The translations under genes and the position numbers were made by a program. The notes under the pieces were generated by a model. It had not been told where the DNA came from, made no database searches, and worked only from the letters and a program-made list of their open reading frames with translations. Shown here piece after piece: positions 24,149 through 36,928 of a stretch of 64,000 bases of DNA. Each line of letters opens with the position of its first letter. Within the stretch, counting starts at the first letter, position 1. Location: assembly GCA_033725935.1 (NCBI GenBank), contig MU867083.1, positions 1-64,000 of the forward strand. The letters are read 5' to 3'. Source of the stretch: Cladorrhinum sp. PSN259 (Eukaryota > Ascomycota > Sordariomycetes > Sordariales > Podosporaceae).

Positions 24149-26457
24149 GGAGGCCACGAACAGAGATTGTATTAACGCAAACTAATGACGATATGGCGAA
24201 GGCTGCGTTGTGGTCGCTGTGCCCTCGCACAGTTCCGATACCAATCCAGCGTCAAACAGGCCAGTCTCCCTTCCGGGGCTCCCAGCGAGTGGGGTGCACC
24301 AGAAGATAAAAGACGGGCCATGATGATGATGACAAAAATAGTAGCTCTGGATGCATGGACAGCTGCCAGGGAAGGCGGTACTTTGAGACCTGATAGACTT
24401 TGGCGTGGGCATCTGTTAAAACTCCTGCCATTATTTTAGATGCATCTGCACTAGATACCGAATTATGACGGGAACTGGATTGGAGTTAACTTTTCTTTTG
24501 GATGTCGTTATCAAAGCAATGTATGCTCGCCAAGAAGCTATGCGTTGATAAAGCTCAGAAATGCGTGTGTGAAAATCGGTGTGGATGAGGCTATTCCCAA
24601 GATCTTGGCTAGGTTCAACATCCAGCAAATGCTGTTCGTGAATCAAATGTCGTGCCTGGGATTCTTTTTGCCAATGAAACTGAAAGTGTGAAACCTGGCG
24701 GTGGTGATTTTTTCAGCTTGTCCCGACTTGTCGCTTGGTGTTTGAGAGGCACAGAGATGCATTGTTGGTGCCGTAGATTCTCCCGAGGAGAGGGTCGCTT
24801 GTGATGCACGTACCACGATGCAGCCCCAGCAGATGGTAACTGGTGGCGGGGCTGAGATGGGTGCTTCCCTGGCGGATCCCCCTGGGAGGACAAGGGAGGG
24901 GGGTGGATAGAAACTGTTAAGGGAGAGCAAGCGGTTTCCGGTCGAGTCGGTCTGTGACAAGAGATGCCAGCAACATCTTGCTTGGGGTTTGATTTGCCTC
25001 GAAACGTATTTCTATGATGGCTATCTATTCAAGAAATGATGGTCCGATTACTTTTGAGAAAGAATAAACTGGTTGGCTAGATCTGACAGATCACAGGTCA
25101 CGGAGCACGGAGCACAGAGCACAGGTTTTAAACAAGATTGGGCTTCAGCACATAAATCCAAGGACTTCAAATCGAAAACATACTTGTACCCAAAGATCTT
25201 TGCTGGCGAACCTGAAACAATAATCGTCTGACGAGGCAGCAAAAGAGCCAAAAGTAAACAATAAGACCTGATAGATTGCCGGACGCCTATACCTGTAGGC
25301 ACGTTCTTGAGCCTTTTGAGGTTCTATTCCTCCCCGTCCTTTCGTTCCGCAGAGCCACGCCGGTGTCTAGGCCGGCCAATCCGGACAGGATTTGCTGGGC
25401 AGGTATGAAGCCGTTTGGCCATTGAAGGGCGGTCAGGAGTTTGCTTAAAAGAAAAGGAAATGAGGGCAAACAGAAGCTCGGTCATCAATTGCATTTCACT
25501 GCAATGGATAGGGTGGGTGGTGATGCAGTGAATTAGGTTGGCTAATGGTGGAGGAATGAAGGGTCTGAGAATGTTGCTAACAGTGGATCTAGGGGTGTGG
25601 GGATAGCGGAGCCGCTGCTGACGTCTTTCGCGTGGTACCCAGCTTTCCTCGATCTGGACTTCTGGTGGGCTTTCCGGGGGACGGGGGCACCCACTGGACG
25701 GATGGATCACCTTCGCGAGAGAGGTGCGAGAAGCGGGTTGCAAAGGGGATTTTGGGGGGAGAAGACTCTGCACACACCGCAGCAAAAGCCCAGATGTGGC
25801 CAAATTGAGAATGAGCAAATCCAGCCTGGCAACCAAGCTGGCAGTGGGCACATGGATGATTCCCATTCCCAAACCAACATTCTCTTCACCTTGACACCAT
25901 CAGCACCACCACCATCATCATCACCTACACCTACCTCTGCCCACCATCACCAACGCCATCGTCGTCCTTCATCGTCGCTTTATGCTACCGCCCGGTTGCG
26001 ATAGCCGCGCTTCCTTTTGGTTGATTGCCCATTTTGGTGATTACCTCGCTTCGTGCAGCGACAAGTAGCTCTTGGCCTCCCTTTTTTTTTTCTTGACTCT
26101 TTCCTTTGCGACCCGTTCTATCCGATCTTCCCGCGATAACTTCGCAGCGGTTAGCACACGCCAACGCAACGCGCCAACGCCCCAACTTGCCGAGATCGGA
26201 ACTGTGCCTTGTCTCGTTTTCCTGACTTCGATTTCCATTGTACCTGACGGCCGAGCGTGCGAGACCAAAAGGCAGTGCATGGAACGCTCTTTCAAGTTAG
26301 CATCGTGATTTTGGAAGTTGAGACGCGCCGACCGAGCTGTTCGATGGGCGCGCATAAGCCGTAAACCTGCAGAGTAACTTGTTGCGGAATTGGGACGTGG
26401 CTGTTGGTGTTGACGTGGGGTGGTTAGAAAGAAAGAAACAAGACAAGAATCGAAAAG
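24149..26457. other. 2.3-kb intergenic region upstream of INO80
   Basis: Contains the ARB1 3' side and the INO80 promoter and leader. Frames up to 182 codons are seen but have erratic composition and no recognisable domains. CA/CCT-rich sequence near 25.9 kb may be the INO80 transcription start area (inference). Confidence 0.55.
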
Positions 26458-29400
26458 ATGGACCACTTTTCGACCGTGTTGCAGCGACCGCCTCAGTTTG
26501 ATGAGGATGGGAGCCACAACACTGCAAATGAGGATCGAGGGCCTCGCGGAGGTCTTCGCGACATTCTTAACCCAGTGAGCTCCAACTCTGCCTCATCTTC
26601 TTCCGTCTCTGCCTCTGCCTCTCAGCCACCAGGAACTCCAAGGGCAGCCGCGCCTCCACGGCCGCAATCGTCCTTTGGCCTGAGATCGCCAACACAGGGA
26701 GATTACCACACACCGAACCCATACGCTACCTCACCCGGCAATCAAACTTCAACGTCGCGGTCAATCCTAAGCAACCCATTTGCAACAACATCGGCACCCT
26801 CGCTGCCGCCACCACCACCACCTCCTCCGCTGCAGCCACCGCCGGCGCTTGCATCACCGCCCACCGTGGTATCGTCGGTTCTGCAACAACCATCACGGGT
26901 GTACTACTCGTCAGAAATTCGTGATCGCGAACCAGCTCGTGAAAAAACATCTTCAAGCCGTTTCTACGACCCAACTTCAGATGCGAAAAACGAGCGCGAG
27001 CTAGAGCGCGAGCGAGAACGTGAGCGCAGGGTTTCGGACACGGGCTCTTCTTCCTGGCGCAACGCGACGCAGAGCTCGACACCAAAGGTAAGTAAGCTTT
27101 GGGCACCACAACTGCCATTCCATTCATCACTGCCAGGCTCTCCCACATTGTTCTCCCAACACCAATTAGCCCACATCGAATTTTTCCCATTTCTTATCGT
27201 GTCATCGCGTCTGCTCTTCGCCATCAAAATAATTTCTTTTCACACCGCACTCCCGCCCGCCCAAAATTTCACGGGGCAATCATCGTCCCTTACCATTAAT
27301 TGAACCACCACTCCCCGGATCGCCGCCTGTTGTGCCGCACTTAACTGACAACGATCTATTTTTTCAACGCCACTTTAGGCCCGCGACTCGTACATTTATT
27401 CCCAATCCTCATCCGAGTATTACAACAACAACAATAACAATAACGGTGCAAGTTTTGCATCGCATGCGCCCACACCCACCACTTCTTCATCCTTTGCATC
27501 ACGAAGCCCCATCGCTCACCACCCACTCCCCCAACAACACCCACCTTCGGTTGGATCCACCAGTCCATCTACCCGTTCGACACGTAATAATCCATCACCC
27601 AGCTTGAGGCACGCCCCGATGCCTAGCTTAACTGGCAACGGGGCCGACCCGGCCGCCTTTTCGGGGACCGAGTCGCCAGCGCCTCCATCGAAGACGGGGG
27701 CCTCCACAGGTGTAAGTTTTCTAATGGCACATCCTTTTAAATCCAAGGTTCATCGGCCGCTAACAGCCTTACTTTATAGACCCCAAGTCGTGCCGCTGGC
27801 GTCATGTCATTCTCCAACATTCTCTCAAACTCTGAGCCCGTCTCGAAGCCACTACCCACATCGCCCATCACTGTTGATGACACACCCATTAAGGTTGAGA
27901 AACCAGAGCACGGGGATAAACTGGATAAGGTCGATAAAGAGAAGAAGCAACCACGTCGGACAACGGCGAAATCACGCGCCTCTGACGCTAGAAATATCGA
28001 GCCGACTCCAAAAGCGTCCCGCAAGTCAGGATCTAAACCCGAAACTCCCGTTGCCGCGACCCGACCTCCCATCAAGCGACTTGCAAATGGCAACCCCAAG
28101 CAGAAGGTATTTTCTGCGGATAAGGAGAAGAAAATTCGAGAAATGATGGAACAGTTCGATGGTGAAGATATCGAGGATGATGATTACGACCCCTACCTTC
28201 GCGACTGGGGACACCGGACGAAGCGTCGACGAGTTGACGTGCAATCTCGAGATTCAACACGACGACAATTGCGAAGAGGCGACTTCACAGAGGCGGAATC
28301 AAAGCTGCTCAAGATTCATGCTGATCTTGGCAAGAGGCGATACGACGACATTCATTATGAGGGTGCGCTAGAGAAAGTCAGAGAGGCCGAGATTCATGCG
28401 GAGAAGGAGCGAAAGAAGGACATGCAGCGAAAGCGACGACGCGAGAAGTCCATGGCAATCACTTTGGAGCTCAAAAATGCGGCAATGCAAAAGGCCACTG
28501 TAGCACAGAGCGAGGCAGAGAGGTTGAGGTTTCTGCGAGAGGCAGAGCGTGCTGAGAAGAAGGTGCAACAAACCAAGTACATCCTGCAAAATGGGCTCAA
28601 GGGACCACCACGAAGTTCTGGCCCAGTTGAGCCTAACCTGGAAGGAGGAACAATGGCCACATTCCATGCAGACAATATGGAACCTGGGAAGAGGGGCAAG
28701 GTTGGGCGTGCCGGCCGTCTCAAGAAGTCGAAGGAGCAGAAGCAAGCGGAGAAAGATTCTGCCGAAGCTGCTCAAGCTGCCCTCGATGCTGGCCAAGAGC
28801 TCCCCAGCAAAGAGGAGACCAACAAAATTCGTCTCAAGCTCACTAAACCCAAGATTAACAAGGAGGATAAGGATGTTGAGAAGGACAAGGAAAACAAGGA
28901 ACCGAAGCCACCCAAGGAATCCAAGGAGAAGGTTGTCGAGGAGCCCATTGATCCCCTCGAGAAGAAATTCGATACAAAAGGTTTCAACCAGATTTACGAC
29001 CAGATTTGGCGTGACCTTGCTCGAAAGGATGTCAACAAGGTTTACCGACTTGCTACGGATTCCTATTCAACAAAGGCGTCGAACCTCAAGAAGACTGCCA
29101 TTCTGGCGTCCAAGGAAGCAAAGCGCTGGCAATTGCGAACCAACAAGGGTACCAAGGACCTTCAAGCCCGCGCCAAGCGTGTGATGCGTGACATGATGAG
29201 CTTCTGGAAGAGGAATGAGAGAGAGGAACGTGACTTGCGCAAGGCAGCTGAGAAGCAAGAACTCGAGAATGCTCGCAAAGAGGAAGCCGACCGCGAAGCC
29301 GCACGACAGAAGAGGAAGCTCAACTTCCTTATTTCCCAGACGGAACTGTACTCCCATTTCATTGGCAAGAAAATAAAAACCAACGAAGTGGAACGCAGCA

Positions 29401-32390
29401 CCGATCGTCCTGATGTTGCTGACGACAGTCACAAGATTCAAGAAGCTTCTCTTGATGTGGAGGAGCCAACTGGTCCTGTCGGTGCCAGGGTCACAAACTT
29501 TGAGAACCTCGATTTTGATGCCGATGACGATGCAGCTCTGCAGGCCGCAGCAATTGCCAACGCGCAGAACGCCATCGCAGAGGCTCAGAAGAAGGCCCGT
29601 GACTTCAACAAGGATGACAACAAGATTGATGAGGATGGCGAGATGAACTTCCAGAACCCAACCGGGATGGGTGATGTCGAGATTGAACAGCCAGGCCTCC
29701 TTAGTTGCCAACTCAAGGAATACCAGCTCAAAGGTCTCAACTGGCTCGTCAACTTGTACGAGCAGGGCATCAACGGTATCCTTGCTGATGAAATGGGTCT
29801 TGGCAAGACTGTACAGTCCATCTCAGTCATGGCGTACCTGGCAGAAAAGTACGACATCTGGGGTCCTTTCCTTGTTGTGGCTCCTGCCTCGACGTTGCAC
29901 AACTGGCAGCAAGAAATTGCCAAGTTTGTTCCTGAATTCAAGGTCCTCCCTTACTGGGGCAACGCAGCCGATCGAAAGGTTCTGCGGAAGTTCTGGGACC
30001 GAAAGCACCTCACGTACAAGAAGGATGCCGCCTTCCATGTCATGATTACCTCATATCAACTCGTTGTCTCGGACGTTGCGTACTTCCAGAAGATGAAGTG
30101 GCAGTACATGATCTTGGATGAGGCACAAGCCATCAAGAGCTCGCAGAGTTCGCGCTGGAAGTGCCTGTTGGGCTTCCACTGCCGTAACAGACTCTTGTTG
30201 ACCGGTACGCCCATTCAAAACAACATGCAGGAACTTTGGGCTCTCTTGCATTTCATCATGCCGTCCCTCTTCGACTCGCACGATGAATTCAGCGAGTGGT
30301 TCTCGAAGGACATCGAGTCGCATGCACAAAGCAACACGAAGCTCAACGAAGACCAGCTAAAACGTCTGCACATGATTCTCAAGCCTTTCATGCTTCGTCG
30401 CGTCAAGAAGCATGTCCAGAAAGAACTTGGTGACAAGATCGAGCTTGACGTCTTCTGCGACCTCACCTACCGCCAGCGCGCGATATACTCGAGCCTTCGC
30501 AATCAAATCAGCATCATGGATCTGATTGAAAAAGCAACCATTGGTGACGATGACTCGGCGAGCCTCATGAACCTTGTCATGCAATTCCGGAAAGTGTGCA
30601 ACCACCCTGACCTCTTTGAACGAGCTGACACGACATCGCCGTTCTCCTGTGGGTACTATGCGGAGACTGCTTCATTCGTTCGTGAGGGTACCAATGTAAC
30701 TGTTGGCTACTCAACTCGCAGTCTCATTGACTACGAGCTGCCACAGCTTCTCTGGCGGGATGGCGGACGCCTACATAGGCCGGGTCCTGACAATTTGCGG
30801 GCGGGATTCCGCAGCAAATGCTTGAATCACATGATGAACATTTGGACGCCTGAGAATATCCGCGAAAACCTGTCTGGCACTGATAACTTCTCATGGCTTC
30901 GTTTTGCTGATACCAGTGTGGAAGAGGCCTACAATGCCGGCCACAAGGGCATCTTTGCCCGTGCCCTGGATCAGGCATCAAGGAACAACCGGCTGGGGGC
31001 AATGAATGTTCTTTACACCGGTCCAGAGGAAGATCGTTGGACTCCTGCGCACGCGCTCTTCCAGATCAGGGAGCGCGTGGACAAGAAGCCGCTTGCCGAC
31101 ATGACTGAAGAAGGTGTACTAAAGAGCCTCATGAATGTGGCACGTTCCAAATATACCGAAACCGGACTTGGAAGGCTTGAACAGGCTGCCAGACCACGAG
31201 CAACCGCACCACCAATCGAGGTTTTCTGCAACAGTCGGGCCTCGGTTATTGAACGGGAGAATGTGCTATTCAATATTCCCGTGCGCAGGGCGTTGTATGG
31301 GCCCACCGCCCAGCAAGAGAAGGCCCTCGTATTGCAGAAGGTCCCCGTTGAGCGATTCCCGCCAAGGGCGCTCCTGCCAGCCCCAGACAAGGACAGGCAA
31401 AAGTTCACTAACATCAGTGTCCCTTCAATGCGTCGCTTTGTCACAGACTCTGGCAAGCTTGCGAAACTCGATGAGCTCTTGCGGGAGCTCAAGGAAGGTG
31501 GTCACCGTGTACTGCTGTACTTCCAGATGACCCGCATGATAGACTTGATGGAGGAGTATCTGACGTATCGCAACTACAAGTACTGCCGCCTTGACGGTTC
31601 GACGAAGCTTGAAGACAGACGTGACACTGTTGCGGACTTCCAAACTCGACCTGAGATCTTCATATTCCTTCTGTCTACCCGTGCTGGTGGTCTCGGTATC
31701 AATCTCACATCTGCCGACACCGTCATCTTCTACGATTCGGATTGGAACCCTACAATCGATTCGCAGGCCATGGACCGTGCGCATCGTCTCGGCCAGACGA
31801 AGCAGGTCACCGTGTATCGTCTCATTACTCGGGGCACCATTGAGGAGCGCATCCGGAAGCGTGCTATGCAGAAGGAGGAGGTACAACGTGTTGTTATCAC
31901 TGGTGGTTCCTCAGCTTCTGGCGGCGGCGTCGACTTCTCTGGACGTAGGGCTCCGGAGAACCGTAACCGTGACATTGCCCTGTGGCTTGCAGACGATGAG
32001 CAAGCAGAGCTCATTGAGAAGCGTGAGAAGGAACTACTTGAGAGCGGCGAGTATGACAAGTTGCAAAAGAAGAAGGGGGGGGGCAGCAAGCGGAAGCGTC
32101 CAGGTGACAATTCTGCTGTCAGTCTGGATGAGATGTACCATGAGGGTAAGTTGTTCACCATGTCGATGCCAGATTTTTTTTCCACTCTTCAGTTAGACTA
32201 ACATGATGTCACAGGTGAGGGTCACTTTGATGACGGTAACAAGGGCTCTGGCACTGGCACCCCAAATGCTGCCGGCACTGCTGACGCACCTGGTGATAAC
32301 CGCGGAGGCAAGCGAAAGCGTCCAGTCGGCAAAAAGGCCAAGACCACGAAGCAGCGCCTCGCAATCGCCGACGGTGAGATTGATATGTGA
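26458..32390 (+). CDS. INO80: INO80 chromatin-remodelling ATPase
   Basis: Predicted 1834 aa from exons 26458..27087, 27379..27711, 27780..32145 and 32215..32390; introns of 291, 68 and 69 bp, all with GTAAGT donors. The N-terminal third is disordered, with Pro, Ser and charged runs. The DBINO actin-related-protein-binding region is about 718-855 (FNQIYDQIWRDLARKDVNKV). The SNF2 ATPase has motif I DEMGLGKT (about 990), motif II DEAQ (about 1101) and motif III LLLTGTPIQNN. A large insertion separates the two ATPase lobes, which is the hallmark of the INO80 class. Lobe 2 holds LLSTRAGGLGINLT and motif VI RAHRLGQTKQ (about 1650). The basic tail is GGKRKRPVGKKAK. It is the catalytic subunit of a nuclear complex that slides nucleosomes and handles H2A.Z. 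The first intron is long for this genome. A run of nine G bases lies in the coding sequence near 32.08 kb. Confidence 0.95.
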
Positions 32391-33666
32391 TTCAATCACT
32401 TCGAATGGGGAAAGACAGCGGCAAAAGAAGCATTATTAGATGGCATTTCTCATTATGGGACATGCCTTTCTCTCCTTTTCTCTTGTGCGCATTGTATTCC
32501 AATAGTTTCTCTTTTACTTTCATTCTCACAGCAACAGCAAAGAAATATAGCAGGGATGACGGGATGGATGGATGGTTACTATGAAATAGGGGTTGCGGAC
32601 GGATTTCAGGGAACGACAAACGTGTTTTTGCTACTATTACTACTACGGGAAAGGCAGGGAAGGAGGGAAGGGAGCGAGAGGAAGGGGAAAGCAAAACAAA
32701 GTTAGCGATGCCCGGTTTTTCTTTTACTCCTTTCTTTTTTTCTCCCTTTATACTTGTCATGTATTGTAGAATTATTTATTATTTTTGGTGTATACTTTTG
32801 TGTGTTTCTTATTTTAAGTGTGTGCTTTGGGGTTTCTTTTTGGGCATTTTACAATTTTGATGTCTTGCTCTTGGGTGTGTGTCTTTTTTTTCTAGATAGT
32901 CACAGTGGGTTGGTTGGGTGGGTACGGAAGAGAGGAAAAGGGAACGATTTTTTTTTTAACAGTTTATAATGATCGTAGCATGTTTCTGGGTTGAGGGAAT
33001 ACTATATAAAGCAAAGAAAGGAACGGGAAAAAAATAAAAGATAAAAGAGTCCATGATGCATGCATGGCAAATGGTGGACTTGAGCATGAATAGCAACACA
33101 TTTGTGAACGAATGATATTATAATTAATTACAGCCGCTGCAGCCACTTATATAATACAGCATCATCAAAACAATTTTCACTACATGTACTGGTTAGTGCT
33201 TTGGGTGCTGGTTCCGAGTGAGTGAAGAATATGCTTATGTTATTCCTGGGCCATGCACATTGTTGGGACATTTAGAGGCCTTGAAAGGAAACAAACGCCC
33301 GACCGACTCCGGGATAGAATCTTGGAGCTTGTATATCTCATGCATACATATATACTCGAACAGGCGGGTCGCAGTCACAGTTATGTGTCTGGATGCAGTA
33401 TACAAATGAGTGAACTCCGAACGAACCCAAGTATGTTATCCATTTTTGCTTGCTCATAGACCCCATCCCATACACGCGTCCCAGCGACAAAACTCCAAAT
33501 GAAACGAAGTATATTTTACCTGAACGCTGAAGTCCCACCCATGCCCAGAGTATCGCACCAGCGACAACCCCGAAAGCCCAAAGTATAACCCAGCACACAC
33601 ATTCTAATCAATTTTCCTTTTGACACGCTCACCTCGCCACCTTCCCTTCAACAACTTTTCAAACAT
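32391..33666. other. 1.3-kb intergenic region between convergent genes
   Basis: Between the INO80 stop codon and the stop codon of the minus-strand promethin-like gene. T-rich and A-rich sequence, no supportable coding frame. Confidence 0.5.
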
Positions 33667-34450
33667 CTACTCAACACTCAACACGTCAAACTTATTATCC
33701 GTCTTTACGGCACCATCTCCCTTCCCATTCCCATTCTCATGACCATGGTGATACCCATTCGTCGTAGGCTTGGTCGGATAATCCTTCTTGTCCTTCGTCA
33801 TATTAACACCAGCAAAATCCTTCAGCTGCTCGTCCGACAACCCAGCAGGCCACGTGCCCAAGTGCTTGTATCCCTTTTTATTATCAACATCAACATCACC
33901 ACCATCCACATTACTCTCAATCTCATCATGGCTGCTGTTGCTTGTAGTTGAAGCCTTGCTGCCAGAAGAGGAGGAGCCAAAAACCTTTAGTAGCCAGTTT
34001 CCGGATACGTAAACGGTGATAGCCCACGTCCAAACAAGGAGTGCAAGACCTCCCGTTACGCAGAGGGTAGGTACCAATACCAGGGAAGCGACGCCGGCCC
34101 AAAAGAGTGTAAAGATTAGGGCGGCGCCGAAGGAGAAGACGAGGGTCGAGACTGCAAAGGAGGCGAAGAGGAGGAGCGGGATCAGGGCGAGGAGGAGTTG
34201 GGAAGATATGAAGGACTGGAGCGTTTGCAAAGAGACAGTGTCAGTTCAGATTTGTAACAGGGAGGAGAATGCTGGCTATGTTCAGGAGACTAACAAATAC
34301 AAGAGGTCGGCGGACGGCAAAGTCTGCTGTTCGCGAGTAGAATCTTAATCGGGTTTCCGGGGGCACGATACGGTCGAGCTGTTGGGTTGAGAAGGAGAGG
34401 AGGGAGGCGATGAGGGAGGTTGCCCGCGAAGGGGGGTGGGAAGATGCCAT
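33667..34450 (-). CDS. Promethin/LDAF1-like lipid-droplet assembly protein
   Basis: Predicted 234 aa from exons 34450..34295 and 34215..33667. The intron is about 79 bp with donor GTTAGT; an upstream donor GTATTT 9 bases earlier also keeps frame. Branch CTGAC and acceptor CCAG are clear. After a short amphipathic start (ASLLSFSTQQLDRIVPPETR) come closely packed hydrophobic segments: SSQLLLALIPLLLFASFAVS, TLVFSFGAALIFTLFWAGVA, LVLVPTLCVTGGLALLVWTW. The tail is hydrophilic, rich in Ser, Asp, Asn and Gly, and includes HLGTWPAGLSDEQLKDFAGV. This hairpin-rich layout fits the promethin family (human LDAF1/TMEM159), which works with seipin where lipid droplets form on the ER. The next gene upstream on the same strand is a lipid-droplet hydrolase, which supports the call. 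Family assignment is from the hydrophobic pattern and recalled similarity, so it is probable and not certain. Confidence 0.68.
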
Positions 34451-34864
34451 TTTGGAGTCTTGCCTAGTATTTGAACGGGAGAGCGTGTAAGAGTTCGAAG
34501 CAGTCACTTGATCAAAAGTGAAGAAAGAGTTCAAAAGATGAAGAGAAGTAAGAGACGGGAAGAAATAGCTTCAGGTATCAGGCTCGTGGCTGGATGATAA
34601 TGGAACAATTGCTGCCCACCCATGGACCTTCAGGCAAGGCCGCTCGATGCTCAGGAAATTGACAGTGACGTAGGGCACTAAGACGCGCTGGAAGGGATGT
34701 GCATTGGTTCCACTTTGGGCGGTTGAAACGGCCATACCAATAAACGGCCATACCAATAAACGCCTAATGCAACGGCGCTGTACCTAACGTACCCTAACCC
34801 TGTCCGCCATAACAGTTGCAAAGAATAAGTCCGGGCTGATGAAAGTGACAAGAGCGACTCCCGA
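34451..34864. other. short intergenic region with promoter of the promethin-like gene
   Basis: 414 bp between two minus-strand genes. It contains a duplicated 16-bp unit (34726-34757). Confidence 0.55.
34726..34757 (-). repeat. 16-bp direct repeat (2 copies)
   Basis: Two perfect adjacent copies of AAACGGCCATACCAAT (plus strand) about 280 bp upstream of the promethin-like start codon. On the minus strand each copy holds ATTGG, the core of a CCAAT box, so this could be a doubled CCAAT element or a simple duplication. Confidence 0.75.
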
Positions 34865-35988
34865 CTACTGGCCTGTAATCTCATCAATCCAGAGCTTCAC
34901 TCTTTCGGCGACAGATTCGCTGTGGTCTTGTGGCAGGTGTCAGTTTCAAGGGAGTTGTTTGTGTGGGAAGATGGAGCAGGGAAGGGAGAAAACTCACGAA
35001 TGCAAAAGGCATGGGGCGTCTTTTCCTCGTCGATAAAGATTCTCGTCTTGCCCTTCTCATGTCTCCTTCTCTTTTCGATAAACTCGTCTCGGCACTCATC
35101 GGCAACCCAATGATCCTTCTTGGCGAAATAAAAGAAAAACTTTGCATCGAGATCACCGTTATCTCTCTCATCTTCGACGTCTTGTATCTCCCACAAATCC
35201 TCGCTCCACTTCTCCTCGGTAATGGTTTCCATCTCGTTCTTGCCCATGTGTATCGCCTGCCAGATGCCATCTTTGCTTGCTAAGAATGCCAAAGTCGCCT
35301 GGGCGGCATGTTCTGGGAAGCGCATCACTCGCCTCACAACCGTACTGAGAAACCACGATGGGCACAAGTCCACAAACCCCTTGGCAACCTGGTGAACCCA
35401 GGAGTCTAGGAATGGGTTCCTCCTGATTAGATCAAGTTTCTGTCCGCTGCCTGATTTTGCGATATGGGTTACAGTGGGAAAGAGCAGGATTCCGGCCTTT
35501 AGCTTGACACCTGCCAAAGGGTTGTCCTCCTGATTTTTGAGAGCCATGTGATGGCGATGGAAGATCTCGAGTGACATGTACGAGCCTACCGAGTGCCCCA
35601 TAATAATCACCTCATCAAAGGGTCCGGAAGATGCGCTTAACTCTTGTATGCTTTTGCTGATGTGTGCGATTTGGTCTTCAAGAAGAAAGGGCTCCGTCAC
35701 AGGCCCATCAGAGGTTTTGGTACCAAAGGAAGGGCGGTGATCCCCATCGTGAAATCCCAAGAGGTTCTGGCCGTAGATGTGGAATGCATGCCGGCAATCT
35801 GGCTTGGCCTCGCTCTCATCGAGCAGCTGACGAAGGATGGTGAAGAATGGCTTGTAGTAGGCGATGAGACCGGGATTTCCGGGGATTAAGAAAATCAAGC
35901 ATTGCTTTCGATTTTTGTCATGGCGGGTATTCGAGGGATACTCAAGGTATGGCACCTTGTCTGGTACAATTGAGGTAGATTTTGACAT
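34865..35988 (-). CDS. Lipid-droplet-associated hydrolase (LDAH-like alpha/beta hydrolase)
   Basis: Predicted 350 aa from exons 35988..34998 and 34926..34865. The start is the ATG of MSKSTSIVPDK; the open frame runs further upstream only through a GTG. The oxyanion-side motif LIFLIPGNPGLIAYY (about 31-45), the nucleophile elbow GHSVGS, and the C-terminal catalytic His in TPHAFCI fit the LDAH family (esterase on lipid droplets). The 71-bp intron (donor GTGAGT) interrupts right after HAFCI. Using acceptor ACAAG at 34927 yields HHSESVAERVKLWIDEITGQ, a family-typical ending. Reading through the intron gives an unrelated 27-residue tail that is also open, so a simple ORF call would be wrong here. 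Upstream of, and on the same strand as, the promethin-like gene. Confidence 0.87.
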
Positions 35989-36928
35989 GCTCACTGGTGA
36001 TGGGCCGAGGTGTAAATATGTAAGTGATGGATCGTTCACTGGTGGAAGTTCGCTGTGGAGGTTGAATTGGGGCTGTCCCGAACGGACGTTCTAGGCCACT
36101 CTAGCGGGTCTCACGCTAACCAAGTGTCTGGCTAGCCCCTAACCCTTAGCTAAGTCCCAACGGACGACGACCCCTATTTTAGCGTAAACAAACCACCCAG
36201 TCGTCCGAAATAACTTCTTTCTGAGTCAAGATTCAGGAGACAGCGGACAAGTAAATCTTGGGTAAGGCTTAGTCCCGTGTTCCGGACCGACAAGTCAAAC
36301 TGACAACCTACCACGTCAACCGAGTTTTCCATCATCAGGAACATCACCTTATCCAAGGGTTTCATCGAAATATTAGATATTCTAATGCCAATTTTCAAGT
36401 CTTCTATTGTGTAATTCTATGTTAGACAAGTTGCGCCGTTAAATATCTGTAGCTCCGGATGCGGGGTGTCAAGTTTCTGCAGAAAACGACCGTTGCGCCC
36501 CCGATGTCTGCCACACTGTACAGTCTGGAATCTCGATAAAGCTCTTTCCTTCGCATCTAGTCTTGTTCTAGAATCGTAGCTTCCCGCCCGGAGATCACCC
36601 ACTTCAACGCTGCTCAAACCGTTCTGAACCCATCCGAGTCAAGCATTCCAAGATTTGGCTCACCGGTCGTAGGTGCGGTAAAACGTTCCAACGGTTTTCT
36701 TTTTTTCTTTTTTTTTTCTCCAGAAGTTATATAAGTGCCTTAATCATGCGCTCTCGGAGTTTATTGATCTTCTGCATCAATAGCAACACGAAGCATCCTG
36801 CCTCAACTCATCCCAGCTCAGATTAGATCTTCTACCTATCCCACCTCCAGCCTTTTTACCTCGACCTACTCACTAAATATTGGTTCTCATTCCTTGTCAA
36901 AAATAAACAACACATCAAATCCATCACC
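35989..36928. other. intergenic region, divergent promoters
   Basis: 940 bp between the LDAH-like gene (minus) and the small secreted protein gene (plus). It includes a T/C-rich tract (about 36698-36721) and a TATA box for the plus-strand gene. No coding frame supported. Confidence 0.55.
36728..36734 (+). promoter_or_regulatory. TATA box of the small secreted protein gene
   Basis: TATATAA lies about 195 bp upstream of the start codon and just downstream of a pyrimidine-rich tract. This arrangement fits a regulated, strongly transcribed fungal promoter; the start site would be expected about 30-60 bp further on (inference). Confidence 0.5.

Noticed and set aside
25324..25872. 182-codon minus-strand frame upstream of INO80
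   Set aside because: Erratic composition and overlap with an equally long plus-strand frame; it lies in the INO80 promoter area.
30640..31430. Foreign insertion in INO80
   Set aside because: The long segment between the two ATPase lobes is the normal insertion that defines the INO80 class, and the frame is intact.
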